A stretch of DNA of 64,000 nt from Tuctoria greenei (lineage: Eukaryota; Streptophyta; Magnoliopsida; Poales; Poaceae), in assembly GCA_036927565.1 (NCBI GenBank), contig JAYESD010000001.1, positions 112,201,110 to 112,265,109 of the forward strand, given 5' to 3'. Positions 55,801 through 64,000 of this stretch are shown here, in pieces. Each line of letters begins with the position of its first letter. Position 1 is the first letter of the stretch. The notes below the pieces were generated by a model. The model was not told where the DNA came from. It saw only the letters and a program-made list of their open reading frames with translations, and ran no database searches. Both the position numbers and the translations under genes were made by a program.

Positions 55801-57125
55801 AATGGGAAACCTATGAAAACTAAAGTTCTAGATAACTTCTTAATCTTTCAAGAAAGTACAAGAACTCTAAAATCGGAGTTCGTATGAGTGAGATATGATA
55901 AAAATACCAAACTGTACAGAGATGAATCTAATCTAGACGTGATGACGTGATTCAAAAGGTTGAATCAACACAATGCAAAACTCAAACTAAGACCAAAAAC
56001 ACTTTCTAAACCAACAATATGACTCAACAATGGACACAAACTCACCAAAACCAAACTGGATAACAAAGTTGCTTAGCGCTCAATGGTGGTTTGGACAAAG
56101 TGATGAACATTTCTACTAAACTGCAAATTTTTTGTGGCTTTTTTATGGACTCTAGGTATGAATAACAAAACTAATGTAATTGATAGATGAATTACCTAAC
56201 ATGCAACCTGGAAATCTGATACCAGTTGATGAGTAGGTTTAGGCCCGATCTTCCGAAAGGTAATGTATAAGTCGATTGATGGAGATCTCGACGTTGATGA
56301 TCCGAGGCTCTCGGGTAGAACACGAAAAACCCCTGCAATCACTACACCACCGCTCCGTTGGTTATCAACCGTGCTTCACACGATTGACCTCGCCAAGAAG
56401 GTTAATCCCTACAAGTGCAACCGAGAACACAAGCAAGAACAAGGTAAACACTATCTGAAATCGCGAAGTTGGGGTTTCACAAACTGTAGAACGGCGATAT
56501 TATTAATCTAAGCAAAACCTAATTATTTGTGGTGGCTAATATGGAGTATATATAGGTGGTAGGACGTCCAAGGGGGTGTTGGGTCGTAACCTAACCCTAA
56601 GATACGAAAATAATGGACTTAGACTTGATACAAGGCCCAATGGCCCAATACGGTGGTGCAGCACCCTAACTGATTCTGAACTCGATATCGTTTCGACAAT
56701 TCCCGTCTACTTTGAAGGGATTTGACATGGTACCAGCGCCATTGGAAAGGTAATCCTCTCCCTTTTCCGTGAATATGTAGAACGTCCAAAACTGAGTTCG
56801 TATGCGTCCTAGGTGTCCGTTTTAGTGCGTACTGCTCTTGGACTCCGAGTTGGACACGATTTTGAGTTTGGCTCGGTTTCCATCTTGTTTGAACGAATTA
56901 TCTGGTCCTCCACGTCCCTAATACTTCCTCCATCTACTCCTTAGCTCTCCATGGATCCTAATCACAATTAAATCATTAGGTAGCAATCTATGCTGAAAAA
57001 CATATAAATAAACATATCAGAACGAGCTCACCTCTGAAATTAATTGTTGTGTATAAACTCTATTGATTGTATCTTGTATGTTCAATGGAGTGTTGTTTGT
57101 ATCCATAGAAGTGATGTCCTCATCA
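52882..57125 (-). mobile_element. Lone-gag LTR retrotransposon, complete copy E5
   Basis: A minus-strand element with a 3' LTR at 52882-53781 and a 5' LTR at 56227-57125 (about 0.9 kb each). CTATC is on both sides (52877-52881 and 57126-57130). The primer-binding site TCTGATACCA (reverse complement) is at 56215-56224, two bases from the LTR. A reverse-complement polypurine tract (ACTCCCCTTCTTG) follows 53781. There are no pol domains. It inserted into Sirevirus 3' non-coding DNA, independently of E1. Confidence 0.92.
53782..55290 (-). pseudogene. E5 lone-gag ORF, disrupted and N-terminally deleted
   Basis: Minus-strand frames: CNMCERRKIRNVASALVDCA, LTWWNNLSDLEKSRTWKDMK, ILMRETFVNISN (about 54950-55090). 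Then (54876-54361) come PNLLQEHEKINVEN, FLDVLNFFTNHAIVEERLME, VPMLEQPNEFDTLSPTC, ELKLLSSLNTLGYNEFDTLC and DIVERRIF. A decayed stretch to 53880 and the acidic tail RGDELESSKTPIQEGEYDEE follow. Compared with E1 and E2 the leader joins the gag core directly near 55115, so about 0.3 kb with the start and LPSYDGF region is missing. Confidence 0.78.
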
Positions 57126-57130
57126 CTATC

Positions 57131-57814
57131 AAGTAACTTACAATACCACATCAATGAAATACATAAAGTAGTGTAAGTCATGCTAGAGATCAAGTGAATT
57201 TTCAATTTAAGCAAGTCATGATCTCACAAACTTACTATTTCAAGACCTGAAAACATGACACTTGTTGCTTCATTTTTATTTTCTTTTATGGTATAAAATT
57301 CATCTTATGACATTTGCAAGAGATTATATGCCGCATCAGTCTTATTCTAACCAACCAAACCAAGACTATGTCATTTGTAAATCAGAAGCTTAAGGACATG
57401 ATTTTTGTCATACACAAATCCTTCCACGTTCATATCTAAGTGCAATGATAAGCAATCTCAAAAGAAGTAGTGTGATGCATGCATATTCTCTTGATCTTTT
57501 CTTATTTTTTTCATTTGAACATAAAAACTCAACATGTGAGTTCATTACTTGATTAATTATTCGTGATTAAAAGCACTTGTGAACATGCAACAAGTTCAAA
57601 ACAGCAAGTAAGTTTGATCATGATCATATTTCATGTAAGTAATTATTCCAATTTCTAGTCATGGCAAAAACTACAAAATGTATAACATGAGTAATGTAGT
57701 AAGAACTTTCAGCATGTAAAAGGAATCACAAAGTCATATATGTATGAACTACTATGCTCATATTATTTTAAATTCAAATTTACACAAAGACTTCCCAAGT
57801 TTCAAAACTCCCCC
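57131..57814. other. Sirevirus 3' non-coding region, continued
   Basis: About 0.68 kb of AT-rich DNA between E5 and the end of Sirevirus pol. I see no ORF, and no env-like gene, on either strand. It ends with AACTCCCCCTCAATTTAAG, a polypurine-like tract (minus strand) overlapping the pol stop. Confidence 0.65.
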
Positions 57815-58345
57815 TCAATTTAAGCCATGAGGATGCATAACCCCTATTTCACTATGAATAAAACAAAAACGAGTGAAATCCAAAGGTTTTGTAAAAATGT
57901 CATCCAATTGTTGTTCGGTATCTACATGGTGAAGCACAGTGTTTCCTTTTTCAACATTATCAAGGAGAATGTGATACCTAATGTCAATGTGCTTTGTTCT
58001 GAAATGTTGCATGGAGTTTTCAGTAATGCAAATGGCGCTAGTGTTATCGCGAAATAGCAGAACACTACCTAAATCAATCCCATAGTCTTTAAGTGTTTTA
58101 ACAATCCAAAGAATTTATGAGAAAGCGCTAGTAGCATCTACATACTCAGATTCGGCGGTGGATTCTGCAACTGAGTTTTGTTTTCTAGAGGACCAAACAA
58201 CAAGTGAATTACCAAGAAAATGACAAGCACCCGATGTACTTTTCCTATCAATCCTACAGCTCCCAAAATCAGCATCAGAAAAAGCTTTCAAAGTATGGTT
58301 GAGGAACAAGGAAGAAAAATGTCAAATTCTAGAGTACCATGTAAT
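57815..58345 (-). pseudogene. Sirevirus RNase H, C-terminal pol
   Basis: Minus-strand reading gives LKAFSDADFGSCRIDRKSTS, CHFLGNSLVVWSSRKQNSVA, ESTAESEYVDATSAFS, a frame change, then RTKHIDIRYHILLDNVEKGN, LHHVDTEQQLDDIFTKPLDF and SEIGVMHPHGLN followed by the stop at 57815. This is the standard C-terminal end of Sirevirus-type copia pol. Upstream RT is absent, because RNase H is fused near 58345 to integrase sequence. Confidence 0.87.
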
Positions 58346-59011
58346 TACTTGAGAATTCTTAAGAGTTTGATATTCATCAAGCATAGTCCTAGCCATCTCA
58401 ACTATGGTTCTGTTCCTTGTCTCTACGGCACCATTTTTTAGGTACATATGGTGAAGAAAATTGATGATCTATTCCATTTTCAGCACAAAAGTGATCAAAT
58501 GATTGATTTTTAAATTCGGTTTTGTTATCACTTCTAATTGCTTTTAAAAATCAGGGGTGATCAATTGATAATCTAAGAAATAAAGTTCTAAAGTGATTAA
58601 AAGCTTCATTGTTAGTTGCCATAAAGTAAACTCAAGGATGTCTAGAATAATCATCAACAATCACAAGAACATGCCATTTACCTACAAAAGATTGAAACGT
58701 GAAGGACCTACGGTGTCAAGGTGCAAAAGTTGTCCCGGTTCAGTTGTCATGATCATTGTGAGAGGATCATGTGAACCTGCAACCATCTTAGCATGTCTAC
58801 AATAAGAGCACACAATATCTTTGTTCCCTTTAAGCTTAGGCAGCCTACGTATGCGATCAAGGGCACTAACACGCGTGAGATAATCGAAGCCTACGTGACC
58901 AAATCTACGATGCCAAAAATATAAGTCTTTTGAATCATTATCAACTAGACACCTTTGATTAGAGTATGACATATCAAAATCAACTTTAAAAACTCTTCCA
59001 AATTGAGACAT
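58346..59011 (-). pseudogene. Sirevirus integrase, truncated
   Basis: Minus-strand frames give the HHCC region (LYFWHRRFGHVGFDYLTRVS, IVCSYCRHAKM), then LLHLDTVGPSRF with the first Asp (about 58690). The core is poorly preserved, with a trace of ENGIDHQFSSPY and of EMARTMLDEYQTL near 58370-58500. After that the integrase end and all of RT are missing. Stops and frameshifts occur throughout. Confidence 0.82.
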
Positions 59012-59037
59012 GTTAAAAATAAGCTAATTATTTGAAT

Positions 59038-59301
59038 CTACAATCTTACAGCAATTTTTGTAAAAATAATTTCTAGATTTTCATCTAGCAATTGTGAAAC
59101 AGAAAGCAATTTGTATTTCAAATATTTAACAAGTGCCACATCCTTCAAAGTGTAGTGATTATTTACTATAGCCGAACCCTTAGCAATTATAGGAGTTGAA
59201 GAATTATCGGCAAAAGTAACATTTTCTACACATGACACAAAAGAGAGGGAGGAGAACCATTCTTTGTTACTGATCATGTGGCATGAGAAACCTGAATCCA
59301 C
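59038..59301 (-). pseudogene. Sirevirus aspartic protease
   Basis: An 87-codon minus-strand frame with MDSGFSCHMISNKEWFSSLS (D-S-G active site at the start), NVTFADNSSTPIIAKGSAIV and LKDVALVKYLKYKLLSVSQL, the usual copia protease layout running into the GAG-pre-integrase. It is homologous to the truncated protease at 37768-37850. Confidence 0.85.
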
Positions 59302-59707
59302 AACCCAAATGTTCTCTTCCTAAAGCCTGTAACCTACATAGAAGCACAATACGTCGATGACTTAATAATGGGGTTAGTCAAAAGGCACACAGGAATTCAG
59401 TATTGAGTCACACGACATGCAGCAGGAATAACACACGAAAGCTGAGATAAAACATCAGGTTTATGAGCCAAAATTTGAGGATTTTTGTACCGAACTACTG
59501 ACCTACGAGGTGTTACATGTGTAGCACTAAAAATAGTAGGTTTGGGAGCAAACTTTGCATGTTTTTGACTCAATACAGCAGGTTGCATGTTTCTAACATT
59601 CCGTTAAGCATGTGCAGCAAATATTGCATGAGAGTTATAATATCAAGCTTGCATTCTTTCCTTTTTATGTTGTTTATCTAGTCTATAACAAAAATGTATG
59701 CCATGAC
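59302..59707 (-). pseudogene. Sirevirus gag C-terminus, cut by a gypsy LTR
   Basis: The minus strand gives QKHAKFAPKPTIFSATHVTP, HKPDVLSQLSCVIPAACRVT and, with a frame change, the second half of the CCHC knuckle (GHGIHFCYRLDKQ-like) near 59660-59705. It ends at 59707, where TGTCGAAGTG begins a different LTR. The rest of gag, the leader and the 5' LTR of this Sirevirus are not in the window. Confidence 0.78.
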
Positions 59708-60580
59708 TGTCGAAGTGTGGACTAAGACACTTCCTCCGGTACTACTAAATCATAGTCCGCGGAGGTTCGTATTCGGTTGGGGCGCGCGTAAGATTATGAG
59801 CGAGACGGTGACACAACGGATTATTACGTGGTTCGGGCCTCCTGAGCGTAATACCCTACTCCACGGGGTGGTTGTTGATGAGTTTGTGTGTGTAGTATGC
59901 GTGTGAGCTTGGTTGGACTTGTCTCTACCGTGCAGTGCAACCCTTTTATATGCTAAGGACTGGCTATTACATGGTTCGTTTGGCCCGACAGGTGGCCCCG
60001 GCTATATTGAACACCCTATACACGATCTACTGGCGTTACAGATGATTAACAGTGTAATAACACGTATTAATAACAGTTTTAATGATATTGACAATCCTCT
60101 AATTGTGTGTCATTAATATATCAGTAATGACGTGTTAACCAGGTCTTGTAACCATTGTTTTAGTAGCCCCATGAATATCTGTGCCGTTAGAGATCCAACA
60201 GTCTTCCCGTTGCTGGCTTAGATCCGGAGGCTCGACACGTGGCAGCTACATAGATTCCCCCCGTGGGAGGCAGGTTCGGAGCTGCTGAACACATGGCAGT
60301 ACTAGAGCTTCCCTCTACTGGGGGTTCGGTCCGGATTCACTCGACACGTGGCATGACTGGAGCTTTCCTATGCTGGGAGTTAGGTTCGGGGTCACTAGAC
60401 ACGCGGCATGAGCTGAGCTTGCCGATGGAAAGAGTTAGGTCTGGTCCTGCGATACACGTGGCAGCGCCAGAGCTACCCAACCGAGGGAGGCAGGTCCAGT
60501 GCAGCGAGACGTGTGGAGCCTTCAGAAGTCTTCAACTCGGATAGGTAGAACTCCGTAGTTTTAATCATGGTAAGAATGGG
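59708..60580 (+). mobile_element. Gypsy-type LTR inserted in Sirevirus gag
   Basis: It starts TGTCGAAGTGTGGACTAAGA directly after gag codons, preceded by ATGAC as a possible target duplication half. It contains the stretch common in grass gypsy LTRs with ACGTGGTTCGGGCCTCCTGA followed by GCGTAATACCCTACTCCACG. Six 55-bp repeats are at 60190-60520. The right edge is not clear. I place it near 60580 because the following sequence is a plausible leader, but I see no clear primer-binding site. Confidence 0.55.
60190..60520. promoter_or_regulatory. Six 55-bp tandem repeats with G-box/ABRE-like cores
   Basis: ACACGTGGCA or a one- or two-base variant occurs at 60235-60244, 60289-60298 (ACACATGGCA), 60344-60353, 60399-60408 (ACACGCGGCA), 60454-60463 and about 60508 (degenerate). 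The spacing is 54-55 bp each time. The rest of each unit (AGAGCTTCC, GGGAGGCAGGTTCGG) is also repeated. ACGTGGC is the core of plant abscisic-acid response elements bound by bZIP factors, so this may be an enhancer array in the LTR. That role is inference. Confidence 0.7.
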
Positions 60581-61067
60581 TACCTGGTATCCAGAATACC
60601 GATAGTGGCCCCCGGGCACACCTCTGGGAGAGATTTCCATACCTGAGGTGGGGCCATTATCAATTTCCATGTTGCAGCTTCAAAGGTCTTTCCTGGGTTG
60701 TTGGGGCGACAGTCTGGAGTTAAACCATCGCCTCGTGGCCACTCTTGGTATAGCGGGTGAGAACCTAGCGTGCACATCTCACGCAATTGAAGGTTGCCGG
60801 TTTCCAATACGAAAAAGGTATCGATTCTGAGTGCAAACTCTGCAGCCCTGTCAGGCCGCCTCCCTCATGTTTCCAAGTTCCTATCATGACAACAGTTCAC
60901 CTGATGCAACTTCTTCGCCATAGTGGAGTCGGGCCGCTTATCATTGATAGGGTAAATTTTTGGAATGAGATTTTGATCCCGTTGCAGTTTCCATCCAAGC
61001 GTTGCGGAGACTTACTTAAGAAGGAAAGCATGCACAGTTAGAGGACTTTTTACGCCTTCATTCGAAC
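60581..61067 (+). other. Leader region of the gypsy-type element
   Basis: About 0.5 kb between the LTR and the first recognisable coding sequence. Only short ORFs without known motifs are seen. It may include the primer-binding site and 5' untranslated leader, but neither is identifiable by eye. Confidence 0.4.
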
Positions 61068-62516
61068 TTGTGCTCAGAATCTCTCCGCCCTTGCATAGCT
61101 TTTCCAACTTTTGCTCCGCTTTGCCACGATGGAGTTGGGTCTTCTCTGCCGCAAGATCAAGAGCAACGAAGATTTGTCGATGGTCTGGTCCTACATGCGG
61201 TGGTCCTGCGCCTCCTTCAACAACTCGATCCGCTTCGGCAAGCTTCCCTTCAAGAAGCAAAGCACCGGAGAGATAGTCTTCTTCTCAGCGTACACCATGG
61301 TAGGGCTGGTCCCACCTTTTTCAAGCTTCCTCCTGATGTTGTTGGACTTCTACGGGCTCCAGCTTTGTCACCTCGGCCCTCACTCATTCTTGCTACTGGC
61401 GACTTTCATCCACTTCCGCGAGATGTGGGTGAGTGTGCCGCTAAGCATCGGTCTCTTCCGGATCTTCTTCACGGTCCACACTATTGGATAGGGGAGTGAG
61501 TTGATCAGCTTCTATTACTTCGTGAAGTGTAGGAACTGTCCCTTCAAGTACTTGAAAACCTTCCCTTCCGGGAAGTGGGACAACTGGGAGAAGGACTGGG
61601 TGGTCATGACGGTGGATCATCACGACAAATTGGAGTTGCCTAAGAGCCTCCCCAATGTCGACACAGGCACCTGTAATGCAGCTCCAGTATTGTCTGAAGC
61701 ATACAAACCTGTCCTGACAAGGATCCAGCAATGTGTGGAGGGTGGAGTGTCCCCTCAGATGGTCTTCGGTAACTTCCCGTCAATAGGTGGGCTCCGCTAA
61801 ATATGAGGGAGTGGCCCACATGGGCTTTCAACACTGAGATGGATCACAACCGGATCGAAGCTGGTTTTCGTACTAATTTGGATGATGAGGCTTTGAACCT
61901 CCATCTCCAGAAGCTTCAACATGGAGCCCACACCCAGGATGTCCTGACTCCACCAGCAGACTTCCTCCCTCTGAATGTGGTTCCTGAGTTCAGGTGGGGG
62001 AGCTTCGAAAGGGGATGCCGGAGTTGGACGACCTCGGCTTGGTGGAGAAGCATGGGACCTCCGAAATTCAATTCCTGGAGCTTTGGAAAGAAGAGCTCCC
62101 ACTACTCCAAGCCAAAGGGTCAACGACGCCAACAAGGGCAAAGGCAAGGAGTCTACCGAATCTTCCAGCCAGAAGAGGAAGCTGAGGCATGTTGATGGGA
62201 TATCCATTAGATCGGCTCCATCCCCAGCTGCATCTTCCCCCTGACCAAGGCGAACTTCGGCAGCCAAACGTTCTTCGGAGCCAGCATCCATGAGGGGCTC
62301 TAGCTTCATCAAATCGACCCCAATCCCAGTGCTATCTACGAACTCCAGGTTTGGGGGTCCTTCCCAGCTGAGGGAAGTCTCGGCTGAGGCGACTCCAACT
62401 CCTACGCTAAGCTCCCGGCCGAGGTCCGAAGTCTTTACCTCACCAGGTTTGGTGAGCTCTAACTCCGAGCCACAGGAGAAGAAGTTCCGCAGCAGCTGGA
62501 GTGGAAGCCTCCCAAG
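61068..62516 (+). pseudogene. Putative gypsy-type transposon protein (PF04195-like), 5' exon
   Basis: One frame (61111-61800, a single TAG at 61489) gives YMRWSCASFNNSIRF, EIVFFSAYTMVGLVPPFSSF, LLDFYGLQLCHLGPHS, LLLATFIHFREMWV, then YYFVKCRNCPFKYLKTFPSG, KWDNWEKDWVVMTVDHHDKL and EAYKPVLTRIQQCVEGG. These are characteristic of the grass 'putative gypsy type transposon' domain (Transposase_28 in Pfam). After frameshifts at about 61800 and 61990, ALNLHLQKLQHG, DVLTPPADF and MPELDDLGLVEKHG follow. The molecular role of this family is not settled. The gene is broken but near-complete at this end. Confidence 0.8.
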
Positions 62517-62593
62517 GTAAGCATTGTCTTCTCACGTTGATTTGCTATTTTTATCTTTACCATGTTTTGATTTTTTTGATCTGTTGTTTCCAG
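62517..62593 (+). other. Intron in the gypsy-type transposon gene
   Basis: 77 bp with CCCAAG|GTAAGC at the donor, a T-rich tract, and TGTTTCCAG|GG at the acceptor. Splicing would join the Ser/Pro-rich 5' exon to the Lys/Thr then Ala/Glu/Pro-rich 3' exon. Confidence 0.6.
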
Positions 62594-63051
62594 GGTGTTG
62601 AAAAAGAAAACTGAAGCTTCGTCCCTTGCTGCAGCAACTGAGGTTGTGCAGGCAGAGGCTCCTACTTCGACCCCTGTGCCTCCCCCAGTGGTGGCTGAGG
62701 ACATGAGAGATCTGACGCCAGCTATCGTGGAAACAAGTCCAACAACAAGGCCAGAAGTTCCCTTGGTAGCGCCGGACCACGAGGAAGAGACTCGTGATGA
62801 AGCGCCAGCTGTCTTAGGGCTAGCGGCTCAGACTTCGGCATCGGAGTCGGAGATGGCAGAAGCTCCAGCATTTGAGTCGGAAGTAACTGAAGCTCCAGCA
62901 GCTGAGCCGGAAGTAGCTAAAGCTCTGGCGTCTGAGCCGAAGATGGCTGAATCTCCGGCGTCTGAGCTAGAGGTGGCTGAAGCTCCGGCGTCTAAGCCGG
63001 AGGTGGTGGGAGCCCCGGATGAAGCTACAATGCCAGCCCCGGATGTGATTA
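62594..63051 (+). pseudogene. Gypsy-type transposon protein, 3' exon with decapeptide repeats, truncated
   Basis: An open frame from 62595 encodes KKKTEASSLAAATEVVQAEA, a Pro/Glu/Ala-rich stretch, and six 30-bp repeats (62838-63017) of the type ASEPEVAEAP. The frame ends in a TAG that belongs to the terminus (TGTAGGATCG) of an inserted Sirevirus LTR, so the natural C-terminus is lost. Ala/Glu/Pro repeats suggest a disordered spacer; a function cannot be assigned. Confidence 0.7.
62838..63017 (+). repeat. Six 30-bp coding repeats (ASEPEVAEAP type)
   Basis: Six consecutive 30-bp units, each starting GC(A/G)-(T/G)C.-GAG and ending GAAGCTCC(A/G) with variations, stay in frame without gaps. Substitutions are spread across units. 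Confidence 0.85.
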
Positions 63052-64000
63052 TGTAGGATCGAAGAGCACGTGAAAAGCTACCAGAGGAGGGGGTGAATGG
63101 TAGATTTAAAAATCTTACGCAGCGGAAACAATTAAACCCCAAACCATTTTGGCAGAAAAACAATCTATTAAAGAAATCGTGTGTGAGACCAATATAAACG
63201 TTTTTCACCGTGACAAAAGCGATAGATATCAGAGAGAATCAAGTCATGAAGACAACACAAAAAGAATCACTCAAATCCGTCGAGAAAAACTCAAGTTATG
63301 ATCGAAAGATCAAACAATGGTCAATCTGCCCTACCCGAGAAAAAACAGTTCTGTAATGCTGCAAAGAAACTCGTGTAGATCATAGACCACAAATCCAATG
63401 ACCGTGAAATTTTGACATATGATATAAAATCAAGTTGTGAAGACAACCCAAAAAGAATTACGTCAATTGGATCTATAAAACTCGAGTTATGATAATACCA
63501 CCAACGAAAGGTAGTGCTGTCCAGAAACTCGACGAGTAAAACTTGTCTGCAACAAGTCGGACGAACAAGACACAAAAGTTCCTTCAAACTACGAATTTTA
63601 TTCAATAGAACACAAGAGGAACAGCTCCAAAGTCGTGCCCCACGATCTCTGGGCTTCCTTGCTTATATAACCAGCCCTTAAACCAACCCAATATCAACTA
63701 GGACTCCAATCCTACTCAGATCATGAATCATAACTTTCCATAACTGCTCAAGATTCTTCTATACGCAGATAGAAGCAATCTTAAGACTTCCAAACACCTT
63801 AGAAATGTATCTCACATTCCTAAACAACTCAAATTCTTGACCCACACGAAATCCTATCATAACCAACTCAAATCTTTCCATATTTGAGTCAAACCCGACT
63901 CAGCCGCAGCCTGAGTCCATAACCTAGTCGGTTGGACCTTTCCGACCAATTCTTTACGTCCACATCTCTTCATCACGCCTCAGAATCATGTAGCCACGTC
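63052..64000 (-). mobile_element. Sirevirus-type LTR, runs off the window
   Basis: Starts TGTAGGATCGAAGAGCACGTGA and aligns with 30418, 40202 and 47017 onward: the same GGTTATATAAGC minus-strand TATA-like motif near 63663-63674 and the same CAACTCAACCGCAG-like block near 63900. It is inserted in the gypsy-type ORF. Orientation is minus, as for the other Sirevirus LTRs. The rest lies beyond 64000. Confidence 0.82.

Noticed and set aside
1..64000. Host protein-coding genes, tRNA or rRNA genes
   Set aside because: No ORF outside transposon families shows a recognisable domain or exon structure, and I saw no tRNA- or rRNA-like sequence; a formal scan (tRNAscan, protein search) would be needed to be certain.

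Overview
The window is repeat-only plant DNA, most likely from a grass (Poaceae). The families seen are a Tekay/Del-type Ty3/gypsy chromovirus, Sirevirus-type and other Ty1/copia elements, CACTA (En/Spm) elements, a Tourist-like PIF/Harbinger element and a gypsy element of the 'putative gypsy-type transposon' family. I found no convincing host gene, tRNA, rRNA or CRISPR array. Almost every coding region is a decayed transposon gene. The setting looks like nested, probably heterochromatic, intergenic DNA.

Layout. 1-6155 is the first copy of a composite: minus-strand gypsy gag/protease with a Harbinger insertion, a Sirevirus LTR fragment, a plus-strand copia integrase remnant, and a gene-less insertion. 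It returns at 22793-28976. 6156-12689 holds two gypsy LTRs on the minus strand and a 1.3-kb internal remnant. 12690-14587 is a broken TNP2 transposase. 14588-19779 is a long gypsy 3' LTR with a 2.4-kb CACTA element nested in it (15181-17556; TSD AAC). 19780-24924 is the gypsy polyprotein on the minus strand.

24925-59707 is a tandem duplication built from Sirevirus pieces. The unit is copia integrase, gene-less insertion, copia reverse transcriptase, Sirevirus LTR; it occurs at 25410-30417 and 42015-47016. A hybrid Sirevirus (30418-42014) lies between the two units. A second Sirevirus (47017-59707) follows. Nested in these are five copies or fragments of one non-autonomous LTR family with 0.9-kb LTRs (ends TGATGAG...CTCATCA). 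Its only ORF starts with a gag-like core and continues into a long C-terminal part that I do not recognise. Two copies have both LTRs and matching 5-bp target duplications: 31485-35982 (GTTCT) and 52882-57125 (CTATC). One is a solo LTR at 48084-48986, also flanked by GTTCT.

59708-63051 is another gypsy-type element. Its LTR carries six 55-bp repeats, each with a G-box-like ACACGTGGCA core, and its ORF has a spliceable intron and a decapeptide repeat. A further Sirevirus LTR starts at 63052 and runs off the window.

The elements do not form a cooperating pathway. They record successive insertion, LTR-LTR recombination, unequal exchange and microhomology deletion. The strongest candidate for something undescribed is the lone-gag LTR family with its unknown C-terminal domain; next are the G-box array and the hybrid Sirevirus junctions.
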